Below, piece after piece: positions 35,393-47,630 of a DNA stretch of 64,000 bases. Every line of letters starts with the position of its first letter. Position 1 is the first letter of the stretch. The stretch is taken from assembly GCA_022828595.1 (NCBI GenBank), contig JAKGHH010000002.1, forward strand, positions 86,892,076 through 86,956,075. The letters run 5' to 3'. The position numbers were made by a program, and so were the translations under genes. Under the pieces are notes generated by a model. The model worked only from the letters and a program-made list of their open reading frames with translations, searched no databases and was not told the DNA's origin. Source of the DNA: Nelumbo lutea (lineage: Eukaryota > Streptophyta > Magnoliopsida > Proteales > Nelumbonaceae).

Positions 35393-36894
35393 TGATGAGA
35401 ACAAAAAGTATCATATTTTTATCCCCAAATATTCATTATTTTACACTAATTTAGCATTCAATTGGACTCATTACTCTTGTATTTCGATTCAGGGCAAGCA
35501 AGAAGGCGATTGGAAGAAAACAAGGCTAATCGGATGATTTTGCACAGTTTCGGCACCATTCAGTAATCTAGGCTTAACTCTTGATCCCGGACTCCAATTT
35601 GGATGATTCAATATGCACTAGAAAGAAAAGGGAAAGGCCCACAACTCTCATGTTTTGGGTTTTGACAGATTCAGTCTGCATCGAGGTCAACATTGGACCC
35701 GAATTCGAAACATTTTCATAGTAAAGCCTAGCCCACAGTTGAAGCCCAAATTCGCAGAAGAGTCATGTAGTGGCCCAAGTTATTAAAGAAGCCCAACTCG
35801 AATTCAAGAATGAAGAGTCCTATCAGATTTAAATTTCAATTGTAATCCTAAAAAGATAAGAGATTGAGATCACTAGATAGGATAGGATAGAAGTAGATTA
35901 GATTAGGACATTCTAATTTTAAAAGTTAATCTCCTAAAGGGAGTTGGAGAGAGCCTCTCCTCCTAAAGCTATATAAAGGGGTGGGTGGACCAGCTTTAGG
36001 CATCAATCAGGAAATCAAGAAAACCAAGCAACTCAATCAAGAAGATCAGTCCAGCCTTCTAGAAGCAGAGCAAGGAGGATTCGAAAATCATGAGCGGCTA
36101 AGCTTTCCCTTTCTGGTTCAAGGGGGGACTTTCGATTGTGTCATCGTGAGGTTCAGTATTTAATTCAAGTTCTTGCTTTTAATTCAAGTATTCGTTGATT
36201 CTTATGCATATTCTCTATGGATGTTAATGTTAATTAGTCTGACAAATTAGTTAATATTGATTTTTCTATTGCTATCCATGGTTCGGTGATTCGTAATTGT
36301 CACAAATAGTGGTACAAGTAGCAATTAGGTTAATATCTTTCTGGGTCAATTGTTCATGACAGACTTTGACCATTGTATTGACATATTTTAACCTAAAGGG
36401 AATCAATGGAACAAGATTTGATAATTGCAGTTATCTCAATTATTGTTATTTTGGTTTAACTATTTTCATAAAGTTTAATGCTATAACTAGTTAATATGGA
36501 GCACTATCATACCCAGTCGATTAGTGATAAGTGTTGATCAAATGCTGGGTTTGATCAGCTGATTTAGGAAAACACAAGGTTTATTATGGCTATCCTAATA
36601 AATCTAAGGTTAAATGCTTGAATTGCAAGACTGCCAAATTCTACCTAGGATCGATGACCAATTGATTAAATCCGAACCCTTGAATCAAAATTCGGTAAGA
36701 CTGATTTCTCTTAAATTGATATTGCTCTCTTGATTCTTTTTGAATTTTAATTATTTAATTTTCCTACTCTTTATATTGCACACTCGGCTGAGAAATTATT
36801 TCCCTAGCTCCCTGTGGGATTCGACGTAGTACCACTACTATTACAAATTTATTGTGGAACTAGCATTAATTTTGAGGGCTTCGACAACCCGTCA
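35393..36894 (+). repeat. G2 3' LTR (1502 bp)
   Basis: Starts TGATGAGAACAAAAAGTATC after the polypurine tract and ends CGACAACCCGTCA. TATA box TATATAA at 35970-35976 is followed by a GGGG-T-GGG-T-GG tract. It is more complete than the 5' LTR and matches the solo LTRs at 5075-6569 and 39667-41059, so it can serve as the family reference. Confidence 0.93.
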
Positions 36895-38316
36895 TATCCC
36901 TTTAAGCCTTTTTAGGAACCATCCCTTCAAATAGATCCTCCTATGAGATGGATGCCATATGTTTAATTGCGTGTGAATCCCAAAGGAAAAGAAACAGAAA
37001 GAAGAAACTTTAGAGAATAGTAAAAAAAAAGGAAAAGGAGGAAAATAAGGCGTCAAAGAAGAACTGAGGCAACCGATCGCTAGCAAGAGTGAGAAAAAAA
37101 CTAGGGCAGATGTGATGACCAAACCGGTGAGATATTGTTCCGTAATGAAACCCATTCTCGGTTTTTGTTTTAACCTTACCCATTTAAATTTTGTCCTATA
37201 ATAAAGCTCTCCTTGATTACTCAGGTGCATGACTCATAGTATTTAAAGACATGAAGAGCACTTTGTTTCATTCATGGTTGCAAGAGTATTTAATTGAAGA
37301 AAAATGAGAGTGAGTGCATAATCTTGAGTAAAGCCTGAAATATGGATTTAAGCATCCAATACCCATCATAGTTTAAGTTTCTTGAGCCTTTTATCCCTTG
37401 TTTCAGAACCATTGTCCTAGGCCACATTTCGTCCTAGTTAGAAGTCCTCCTCGATTCTTAAGAAATTGGCAACTGGCATTGGATAGACCTGAGTAGGTTG
37501 GCAAAGAAAAAAAAGTGAAAAAGCAAGAGAGAAAAAAAAGAAGAAGAAAATAGAGAAAAAGAGAAAAAGTCAATCCTGGTGATCCTTTAAAAACTAGGGG
37601 CAAAATAGTCCAAAGAAAAACCTCATTATCAAAAGTTGAATACCAGAGAAGCTGAAGTGATCAATCATTTGAAGTGCAGCAAGAGCACCAATCAACCCAG
37701 TTGAGCAAATTTAGAATCATCCCTCTTTTGAAACTTATGATCAGCACCCATTCTTAAGAATCATAGTCCCCGTTGTGCTAAATTGAGCAGTTATCTTCTT
37801 CTTGAGTTATCCTTCTCAATTGATCCAAACTAGGGCAACCCCCCTTCCGATTGTTTTTCTCGATATGAATCTTTGATCAGCAATCATTGCATACCCAATG
37901 TTTATGCTTTTAATATTTAAAATGTGTTGATCATTCCGTTCCAAAGAGGAAGTTGCTACTTTGTCTCTTATCCCAGTCTAGCAAGAATCCCCAAGTTTGG
38001 CTACTTTTGACTATCCATTATTTTGAATCATATGAATGTGGCATTTTTCATATCATCTTTACTGTATTTGGATTTTCAATCACACCTCGACTTGTTTACA
38101 AAAAAAAAAAAAACAAAAAAATGCATTTTGTTTGCTTAATTGATTGATCGGTTTAAATTTTCAATTGAAAGTCAATCATTACATGATGAATTACATTTTC
38201 CCGTTAGTTATACCATGCTTTCTAAAATTATCAAGCTTTCAGATTGTCATACCATATCCCACCCTATGGCATAGAAATCAATGTTTGATCATGAGTCATA
38301 TTTTCTTCAAAACCTC
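36895..38316. other. Unassigned old repeat DNA (continues from 26522)
   Basis: The host sequence resumes here after G2. It has purine-only runs at about 37010-37060 and 37505-37570 and a long A-run at about 38100-38120. I recognise no protein domain. Its position between Tat-like gag remnants and the satellite suggests it belongs to the same old gypsy element, but that is inference. Confidence 0.45.
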
Positions 38317-39661
38317 TAATGGCATCAAAGTCCTTCATGGCACCAAAGTTCCTCGAAGCAGAATATCAATGTTTTGTTGATTTGCATCGTGGCTTAGCGC
38401 ATCCCGAATATAGAAATTATCACTATTTTAGTTAAGGATCATTACTACATCAAGTTTCAGTAAAAAATCATTAATCAGAGTCAAATTTATTTTAAAGTCC
38501 CTCGCGACATTAAAGACCCTCGTGGCATTAAAGTCCGTTATGGTAGTAAAAGCCCTTCATGGCACCAAAGTCCCTCACGGAAGAATGTCATGTTTTGTTG
38601 ATTTGCATCGTGGCATAGCGCATCCTAAATACAAAAATCATTACTACTTTAGCTAAAGATCATTACATTGTTAAGTTTCAATTAAAAATCCTTCATTTGA
38701 ATCAGTATCAAAATCCTTTATGGCATCAAAGTCCCTTGTGGCATCAAACTCCCTTGTGGTACCAAAGTCCATTACGACATTAAAGTCCTTAATGGCACCC
38801 AAGTCTGTCGTGGCAAAATATCGACGTTTTGTGAATAATTGCATCATGGCATATCATGGCATTTTCTAATTGCATTGCGGCTTATCACGCATCAGATTTA
38901 AAAATCACTTGTTAAAATCATTCATATGAATCAAATTATTTTCAATCCCTTATGTCATCAAAGTCCCTCATGGCACCAAAGTCCATTACGACATTAAAGT
39001 CCTTCACGGCACCAAAGTCCCTAGTGGTAGAATATTGAAGTTTTATGGATAATTGCATCATGGCATGGCATGACATTTTCTAATTGCATTGTGGCTTATC
39101 ACGTATCAGATTTGAAAATCATTTGTTAAAATCATTCATATGAAGCAAATTTGTTTTAAAGTCCCTCGTGGCACCAAAGTCTGTTACGACATTAAAGTCC
39201 TTCGTGGCACCAAAGCCCCTTGTGGCACAATATCAAAGTTTTGTGGATGATTGCATCATGGCATAGCATGACATTTTCTAATTGCATCATGGCGTAGCAT
39301 GACACTTTCTATTTGCAGGCTTATCACGCATCATATTTGAAAATAATTTCTTAAAATCATTCATATGCGGAAAATTTGTTTCAAAGTCCATCGTGGGACT
39401 AAAGTCTGTTACAACATTAAATCCCTTCGTGGCACCAAGTCCCTTGTGATAGAATATCGAAGTTTTGTGGATAATTGCATTATGACATAGCATGACATTT
39501 GCTAATTGCATCACGACACATTAGATTTGAAAATCATTTTATTAAAATCATTCATTTGAGTTAAGTCTGTTTCAAAGTCCCTCACGGCACCAAAGTCCGT
39601 TACGGCATTAAAGTCCTTCATGGCACCAAAGTCCCTCGTGGCAAAATATCAAAGTTTTGTG
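38317..39661 (+). repeat. Higher-order satellite: 18-bp modules in units of about 200 bp
   Basis: An 18-bp module of the form AAAGTCC-Y-T-Y-R-Y-GGCACC is repeated three to five times in a row. It alternates with a spacer that carries 'gttttgtggataattgcatc', a 'catggcatagcatgacattt' block and 'aaaatcattcatatgaatca'. The spacer anchor recurs near 38455, 38665, 38906, 39107, 39330 and 39519, about 190-240 bp apart, giving six to seven higher-order units. The array is broken by a gypsy solo LTR at 39667 and continues at 41060. The hexamer-codon periodicity gives repeating six-residue peptides in some frames, but stops break them. Confidence 0.85.
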
Positions 39662-39666
39662 GATAG

Positions 39667-41059
39667 TGATAGCTATGATTATAACCCTAGCAAGTGCACT
39701 AGTTATCAAGTAGTATAAAAATATCATTCGCACGAGTATTTAACAAAATAAGTATAAGAACTACAACCTTCCCTAATTATTTGGACAATCGAATTTTAGA
39801 TTTAAGAGTAAAAGCAATTGAAATACAGAAAAAGAAAACAAGAGCAAGAGTACAAATACTGAAGTTTGCAACGATTGACTAAATTCGCTAGGACCTTTGG
39901 TCCGCTTAACCATTCCAATGAATAACAATAGATGAGATTATCCAAGATAATTTGTCATTCCCATAAGCTGAAGTTTTCCAATTTTATTCAATATTCTTTC
40001 TCAAGATATATCAAAACTACTTCTATCAGGTAACCCCTCGATCTCTCGACTAGAGCTCTTAAGATAGAAATGCATTAAGTTCAAGGAAAAACTATTACAT
40101 TCCGATGAATCATGTGTATATATACCATTCAATTCACACCATGAATTATTTGGTCTACTATATGAATTCCTCTCTCGATTCATTCACATAAACATAATCA
40201 ATTAGGAGATGGTCACTCCTAATAGCATTAAGCAAGATAAATCAAAGACTATATGGAAATCACGATCTTGGAAGAATTAGAATAAATAAATCAGTTCATA
40301 CTAGAGGAAATAAAGCAAACAAGAGGAAATAAAGAACTCATGGTGTCGCCCTTGGAGCTGAGATTTCCTCTTCTCCTTGCCGCCACCTCCTTCTTGCAGT
40401 CTTCTTGCTTGATAGATTGGTTGCTCCTCTGCTTCTTGATACCTCTCTAGTCCGCCCCCCATCGCTTTATATAGCTTAAAGGGGAGGGGGTGGTCTCCAA
40501 CTCCTTCTTGGAGTTTATGTTTTAAAAATCGAAAGTCCTAGTCTAATCCTACTCTTATCTCTTTATCTAGTGAGCTCAATCTTTTTATCTTTCTAGGATT
40601 ACATCACAATTTTAAATCTAGTATGACTCTTCTTAGTTTCTTGTTCTTGCATTCGTATTAGGCTTCCTCTGCGAATTGGGCTGCTGCAAGGCTTTTCTGC
40701 AAGTTGGGCTTCAGCTACGAATTGGGCCTTCTTACGAATTTTCCCCGACTTCGGGCCCAGATTTGACTTCGATACAGGCTGAATCTGCAAAATACCAAAA
40801 CATGAAAGTTGTAGCTTTCTCTCTTATCTTTCCAGTGAGTCTTGAATTATTCAATCAGATCTTGGATATGAGAGTTAGGCCCATATTACTGAACGGTGCC
40901 AAAACTGTGAAAAATCATCTGATTTGTCGTGCATTTCTCCTGATGCCTTTTTTCATGCCCTGAACCATCAATCAAGAAATATGAGTCCAAATAAGTACTA
41001 ATTCAATATAGAAGATTGAATATTTGGGGATAAAAATATGATAAATTTTATTCTCATCA
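39667..41059 (-). mobile_element. Gypsy solo LTR (G2-related), target duplication GATAG
   Basis: A 1393-bp LTR that starts TGATAGCTATGATTATAACC and ends TTCTCATCA on the plus strand, with GATAG at 39662-39666 and 41060-41064. Its interior (the 'gcgaattgggctgctgcaag' block and the end with 'gataaaaatatgat') matches the G2 LTR family in reverse orientation. The opposite end differs from G2 more than its middle does, so it is a sister subfamily. A TATA box lies around 40466-40472 (minus) with a C-rich tract beside it. Confidence 0.92.
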
Positions 41060-41374
41060 GATAGTTGCATCATGGCATAACATGACCTTTGCAGTTTCAT
41101 CACAACTTATTGCACATTAAATTTGAAAATCATTTGATTAAAATCATTCATCTGAATTAAGTCTATATCAAAGTCCATTGTGGCATTAAAGTCCCTCATA
41201 GCACTAAAATCGCTTGTGGCATTAAAGTTCTTCATGGCACCAAAGTCCCTTGTGGTGAAAAAATTAACATTGTTTTGCATCATCACATAGCATAAATCTT
41301 GTTGTTTTAGCAAGTTACTTAAGATCATTGGATGATCTCCCTTCGTGGTGGGCCCCACACCAGCTTCCTCCAGG
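41060..41374 (+). repeat. End of the 18-bp-module satellite and junction with copia E
   Basis: The satellite resumes directly after the solo LTR ('gatagttgcatcatggcata', then 'aaatcattcatctgaatt', then 18-bp modules to about 41262). About 100 bp of unassigned DNA follows before truncated copia E begins near 41375. No LTR is present at this junction. Confidence 0.8.
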
Positions 41375-44086
41375 TGATAGGGCTTTTGAGGCACGTAGGA
41401 GGGACTATCAAGAATGGGAAGAGAAAATTTCTCTTGCCCGGTGCTACATCATAGCCTCCTTGGATAATGTGATACAGCGACAGTTCGATCAGATCAAATT
41501 GTCCAAGGATATCTTGGATAGTCTAAGGACAATGTATGAGGACCAAAATCATTCTACTCGTCAGAAGGTCTTGAAACAGTTCATCACCACACAAATGTCC
41601 AAGAACCAGTAAGTTCATGACCATTGTCTTAAGATGATGGGATACATCAATGAACTGGAGGCTCTTGGATCTGGTCTTGATCATGTCACCAAGGTTGATG
41701 CCATCCTAAATTCTTTGCCTCCTTCCTTCAATCAGTTTATCATGAACTATAACATGAACAATCTAAATGTTAGCATCCAGGAACTCAACAATATGTTGCA
41801 AATGGCCAAGGAACTGATAAAGAAGGATGAGCCCATTGCCATGCTTGTTGAGGGTGGAAAATCGGGCAAGAAGAAGAGGAAGGCAAAGAAGAAGCCTCAA
41901 AAGAAAGTTAGCAAGAGCAAAAGGCAAAGGAAAGACAAAGCATCAGATACTTGTCACTTTTGCAAGTAGGCCGACCACTGGAAGAGGAACTGTCCTCAGT
42001 ACTAGAGACCAAGAAACAAGGTAATTTCAAATCCTTTGTCATAGAAACCAATACGTTGGTAACTTCTGCTTTCTGGTGTATTGACTTCGGGGCATCTACT
42101 CATGCATGTAATACATTGCAAGGGTTCAGGACAAGCAGAAGACTGAGTGACGGAGAGGTAATTCTTTACTTGGGGACTTCTGCAAGTGTTGTAGCTACAG
42201 CCATAGGGACTGTAGAATTGTATTTTAGAGAATGATTAATTACATTAAAAGACTGTCTTTATTTACCCAATTTGAGAAGAAAATTGATTTCTGTTTCAAA
42301 ACTATGTGCGGATGGATATTCTATTCTCTTTAATAATATGATTACTATCAAAAGAAATAAAAAATTCCTCACAGACGGAGAACTTGAGAATGGTTTCTAT
42401 GTTCTTCACCATTCTCTGGACGTCGGATAATAACCCCAAGAAAAGAACCCATGATACAATCAATCCCACGTGCCTGTGGCATTACCGACTTGGCCACATT
42501 AACAGAGATCATATCACAAGATTGGTAAAGGATGGTCCTTTGGATTTTCTAACTATAGAAGATCTTCCAATCTGTGAACTTTGCCTTCATTGTAAGATGA
42601 CAAAACGGCCATTTAACGATAAGCATGAAAGGTCGGCAAACACACTTGACCTTATACAAATTGATTTATGTGGTCCCATGAATGTTAGGACACGTAACCA
42701 GCACGTTTACTTCATAACATTTACCAATGATTATTCACGGTATGGTTACGTGTACCTAATGAGAAACAGTTAGGGAGAGAAACATTTAGGTAGAGAAATT
42801 AAGACTCTTCTATCAGATTGAGGTGGCAAATATCTTTCTGACGAATTTAGGGACTACTTAAAGGATAATGGGATAGTATCACAACTAGCTCCTCCTGATA
42901 CACCACATCTAAATGGTGTGTCAGAGAGGAGGAACCAGACTTTATTGGATATGGTTCGATCACTTCTCATAGACACAAAATTACCCACATCCTTTTGGGG
43001 ATACGCATTAGAGACTACGATATACGTGTTGAACTGGGTTCCAACCAAATCAGTTCTGAAGACTCTCTATGAGCTTTGGACCGGTAACAAACCAATTGTG
43101 AGACACTTGAAGATTTGGGGTTGTCTGACACATGTTAAAAGAATGAGTGCTGATAAATTGGAATCCTAAACCAGTCGTTGCCTATTCATAGGCTACCCCA
43201 AAGGCTCTATGGGTTACTTATTCTATGACCCAGGAGAACAAAAAGTGTTCTGTAGTCAAAATGCTCATTTCTTCGAAGATGATTACATCCTGAACAATCA
43301 TCGTCAAGAAGTTGTTCTTAATGAGGAGAGCTCAGAGGTAGTGGGAGATGTCCCACAAGCTCCAGTTAATGACCAACCTAGGAGATCTACCCGGGTTTCC
43401 AGGCCTCCAATCTGTTTCTGCTATGACCAAAAAAGTTACTTGGTGGAAAACATGACCAGTGAGGAGGATCTCGTGACTTATACAGAAGCTATGTTGGACA
43501 TAGATTCCTTGAAGTGGGTAGATGCCATGAAAGCTGAAATGGACTCAATGGAGACCAATGGAGTATGAACTCTAGTAGATCCACCCCCTGTAGTAAAAGA
43601 AATTGGTTGCAAATGGATCTATAAGAGGAAGAAGGGCCTCGATGGTAAGGTTGAGACCTACAAGGCTCTTCTTGTGGCGAAATGATACATTTAGAAAGAA
43701 TGAATTAATTATGAGGAAACCTTTTTGCTTGTGGCCATGCTTAAATCCATTAGGATCCTGCTAGCTGTAGCAATGTACCATGATTACGAGATTTGGCAAA
43801 TGGATGTCAAAACTGTGTTCCTGAATGGAGATCTTACTGAAGATATCTATATGCAGCAACGACAATGTTTCATAGTTGCGGGTCAGGAACACATGGTATG
43901 TAAACTAAATCGACATATATAGACTTAAGCAAGCTTCTAGGAGTTGGAACATCCGGTTTGACTCTACCATCAAAAATTTTGACTTTAAGCAAAATCTGGA
44001 TGAGCCCCGTGTCTACAGAAAAACCAGTGGTGATAAGGTTACGTTCCTGGTTCTGTATGTAGATGACATTCTATTCATTGGGAATG
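41375..44086 (+). pseudogene. Copia body E, 5' part: gag to reverse transcriptase, cut by G1
   Basis: Begins inside gag (GDRAFEARRRDYQEWEEK); the 5' LTR, leader and first 60 or so gag residues are missing. It continues through gag, the CCHC region (about 41945-42005, with stops), protease with D-F-G (about 42080), the pre-integrase motif, integrase (about 42540-43150, [13 protein letters not shown]), the linker and reverse transcriptase. Immediately after LYVDDILFI the frame is interrupted at 44087 by gypsy element G1. The rest continues at 53824. Multiple stops, shifts and a deletion in the integrase region (about 42765) make it inactive. Confidence 0.9.
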
Positions 44087-45321
44087 TGATGTGTGCATGC
44101 TACACATCATTTTTATTTCTATATACATGGTTTTAATGATGATTTGCAATAGTTTTTACCTTATTTGAGCAAAATTTTAGGAAACTAGGAGTTTGGGACA
44201 ATCTAGGGTGAAGAGAGCATGAAGACATGTTGATATGGCAAAAAGGTAAGTACTTCAGTCCATCAAGAAGAAAAGCCCAGTTGAAACCCCAAGGGAAGCC
44301 CACAAAGGAAAGAGGCCCAACTGCAGCCCAGCCAAAACCCTATGGGAGAACAACAATTCGGTCCATCAAGTTTTTCCCAACCGCAGTTCGGCCCACTAAG
44401 AATAGCCGCCCAACCGCAGCCCTAAGGGAGGCTCCAAAAAGGCGGCTGACTTTAAAGAAGGAAAGAAAGGCAGAAAGGAAGAGTATAAAAGGAAAAGAAA
44501 AAGAGGAAATTAGGGTTCGGACCCCTGAAGACAAAAATCAAGAAGAAGAAGTGCTAAAGGAGGGAGAAGGTTGCTGAATGCGAATTGAAGAGAAGATCGA
44601 AGGTTGATGTAGAAACCTTAGGTTGTCTTCTTCTTTGATTTTGCAAATTCGTTAACCTAGATTCAATTAGGGTTTATTGGTTTTTCTTTATTGAATCTTT
44701 CTTCTCTTCTTTCTATTATGCGAATCATGATGGGTTTCAAATCTGATATGTAATTAATATTTTAAGCAGATCCAATTGATTGTGATTTATTCTTGGGATT
44801 TTTTTATTAGGATTTTCAATTAATAGAATAATCTTGGCCGAATTGTTCTTGTTTCTTGGATTGCTTAAATTGCTTGAGAAAGAGTTTAGTTAATCAGATC
44901 AACTAATCAAGAAAACATATTGAATGCATCTTACAGATAATTTGCATGATTCGCTAGTATTCTTTCAACTGGAATAAATTTCTGTCGAGAGAGGCTACTC
45001 ATACAATTAGGGTTTTGCCAACCCAAGATTGAATTCGCTTCAGTTGGGCTGCTTAAAGATTTCATTGCTAAACTGGTTCTGCTAGTTTCTTGCATGCAAC
45101 AATTCTTCTCATCATTAAAGGTGGTCTGATCTGAAACTGCTTAGGGTAGTTTGCTAATTAGGAGTTAGGATTTTCTTTGTTTAACATTTCGGTTTATCAG
45201 ATAACAAAAGGCTGATTTAGTACTAGTAGTTATTGGATCAATCCTCGTGGGAACAATACTTTACTCATCATTATATTACTTTATTGTCTAATGCATTTGC
45301 TAATGTCTTCTAAGCGCATCA
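44087..45321 (+). repeat. G1 5' LTR (1235 bp)
   Basis: Starts with a perfect 8-bp inverted repeat, TGATGTGT-gcatgct-ACACATCA (44087-44109). TATA box TATAAAAG at 44484-44491. Contains an open frame (44227-44577) that is also open in the 3' LTR. Lacks about 80 bp present at roughly 53399-53490 of the 3' LTR. Confidence 0.93.
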
Positions 45322-45327
45322 TGTTTT

Positions 45328-45345
45328 TGGTGCCGTTGCCGGGGA
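45328..45345 (+). promoter_or_regulatory. G1 primer-binding site, tRNA-Asp type
   Basis: TGGTGCCGTTGCCGGGGA lies six bases after the LTR end. It differs at one position from the TGGCGCCGTTGCCGGGGA primer site that pairs with plant tRNA-Asp and is used by Athila and Tat elements. Confidence 0.9.
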
Positions 45346-45458
45346 TTATCACAATAGTATTAGGAATCATCTACTAATGTTAATCTGATTTTAATTTTGT
45401 GCAATATGTTCATGATATGTGTGTATTAGTTTCTTTATGACTTTGACTTGTACAATTT

Positions 45459-47630
45459 ATGACACACAGAAGTGAAAATGAGAGCATCACCTATGATCCC
45501 GAGATTGAATGAACTCTCCTTTGCCACCTTAGAGCTTCTAAGCAAGGGAGAGCTGAAAGTGCAAAGATGGCCGAACAAAGGGCCATGATGGATTATGCCA
45601 AACCAACCCTCACCAGGGCAGCCTCGAGCATTGTGAGACCAATAATAGCTGTTAATAACTTCGAGATCAAGCCAACAATCATTCAGATAATCCAGAACAC
45701 AGTTCAGTTATGCGGCTTAGCTAATGAAGATCCGAACACTCACATCGCCAACTTCTTGCAAATATGTGACACATTCAAGCACAATGGGGTTAGTGATGAT
45801 GCGATGAGTCTTAGATTATTTCCGTTCTCGTTGAAGGACAAGGCTAAGACTTGGCTGAACTCTCTACCAGCTGGGTCGATTGCTACTTGGGATGAAATGA
45901 CCAACCATTTCCTATCCAAGTATTTTCCTCAGTCCAAGACTGCAAAGGTGCGGAATGATATCACCACCTTCTCTCAGTATGGTTGCAAGTCCCTCATCTT
46001 GGACTTCCCGTATGGTTGCCAGTTCAGACATTTTATAATGGGTTGATCGAAGAAAATAAGACCATTATGGACGTTGTAGCTGGGGGATCCATTAATAACA
46101 AGACCCCTGAAGCTGCCCATGCACTCATTGAGGAGATGGCTACAAACAACTATTAGTGGAATTCTGAGAGAGCCCAAGTTAGGAGACAGCCCGGACTTCA
46201 TAATGTAGACACCTATACTACACTATCTACACAAAATGGTGCCCTCAGCAAGTAGATAGATGAAATGCAGTTGGCAGCCATGCATGTTTAGACCATAGCA
46301 TGTGAATGGTTTAGGGGAGATCATATCAACACCGAATGTCAAGTCGAAAATCAGTTCATGCAGTCCCCCGAGCAAGTAGATTTTGTTGGTAATTTGCAAA
46401 GGCAGCAAGGCAATCAGTACCCTCATGCATTTAACCCCGGATGGAGGAATCACCCCAATCTGTCTTGGAAAAATCAAAATGCGATGAAGCCATTCCCTCA
46501 AAATTTCACTCAGCCGGAAAAGAAATCTAATCTAGAGGAGCTGATGACCAAGTTCGTATCAAGTGCGGAAATGAGATTTCAGAACCAAGAAGCATCGATC
46601 AAGAACTTGGAGACTCAAGTGGGGCAGTTGGCATAGATGATATCTTCTAGAGTCCAAGGTGCTTTATCTAGCAATACCGAAGCAAACCCAACAAAGCAGG
46701 TGCAAGCCATTACTTTGAGGAGAGGTAAGGAGCTGCAAGAGGTGGAGAAGAAGGCAAAGGAAGAAGGTAAGGTGGGCGCAACCCTAGAAACCGAAAAGAA
46801 GGAAGAGCAATCTGAATCAAAGAAAGAGAAAAGTCAACAGTCGGAAGTACCATTTCCGAATAGGCTAAAGCAATACAAATTGGAAAAGGAATTCGGTAAG
46901 TTTCTTGAAATTTTTAAGAGTATACATATTAACATTCCTTTTGCATATGCTTTAGCCTAGATCCCACACTATGCAAAGTTCCTAAAGGAGATATTGGCAA
47001 ACAAAAGGAAATTGGGAGACGTGGCTATAGTTGCACTGAATGAAGAATGCTCGACAATCCTCCTCAACAAGCTACCTTAGAAATTGAAAGATCTAGGGAG
47101 TTTCACTATTCCTTGCACTATAGGTAGTTTGAAAATTAACAAGGGATTGTGTGATTTAGGAGCTAGTATAAATTTGATGCCCTATTCAGTTTTTAAGAAA
47201 TTAGGGCTGGGTGAACCCCAACCCACTAGAGTTGCATTGTAGTTAGTTGACAGGTCCATAAAGCATCCTAGGGGAATAATAGAAGATGTGCTTGTTAAGG
47301 TTGACAAATTCATTTTTCCCATGGACTTCATAGTGTTAGACATGGAAGAGGATGTTGACATCCCAATTATCCTAGGGCGACCTTCCTAGCTACAGGAATG
47401 GCAATGGTCGATGTGCAACAAGGACAACTCAGCCTCAGGATTCAAGATGAGGAAGTAATTTTTAAAATGTCTGATGCTATGAAACATGTACCTTCTAGTG
47501 GTGATTCATGTTATATGATAGATGTCATTGATTATGCGGTTGGTGGGTGTTTTCAGGTCAATGGTCAGTGCCTCAAACCATATCTAGTGGATGGAGCATT
47601 ACCTACCCCATCAACTGTGTATACCTAGAT
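45459..47630 (+). pseudogene. G1 gag-protease fused to the integrase tail; pol core deleted
   Basis: The ATG at 45459 gives MTHRSENESITYDPEIE, then a stop. The capsid-type gag domain is clear at 45640-45970: NNFEIKPTIIQIIQNTVQL, LFPFSLKDKAKTWLNSLP, MTNHFLSKYFPQSKTAKVRN. A basic, Glu/Lys-rich linker lies at 46640-46860. The retropepsin region (about 47060-47480) keeps the active site CDLGASINLMPYSVFKKLG and IPIILGRP. At about 47545 the sequence jumps to VNGQCLKPYLVDG, which matches the C-terminal end of Athila-type integrase. About 3 kb of reverse transcriptase, RNase H and integrase core is therefore missing. Several in-frame stops are also present. It is a dead, deletion-type derivative. Confidence 0.88.

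Larger units (their letters stand above)
26523..36894 (+). mobile_element. Ty3-gypsy (Athila-like) element G2, target duplication TATCC
   Basis: The LTRs start TGATGAGAACAAAAAGTATC at 26523 and at 35393 and end ..CCATCA (27320) and ..CCGTCA (36894). TATCC flanks the whole at 26518-26522 and 36895-36899. The internal region carries a primer site, Athila-type gag, a gag C-terminus with protease, a non-coding tail with a hairpin and purine tract, and a polypurine tract at 35378-35392. Reverse transcriptase, RNase H and integrase are absent. Copia-derived DNA interrupts it at 28455-31815 and at 32372-34234. By eye about 30 of the first 430 LTR bases differ between the two ends, so it is not recent. 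Confidence 0.93.

Noticed and set aside
38317..39661. CRISPR-like array
   Set aside because: Regular short repeats are present, but spacers are themselves repeated, repeat lengths vary, and this is plant nuclear DNA.
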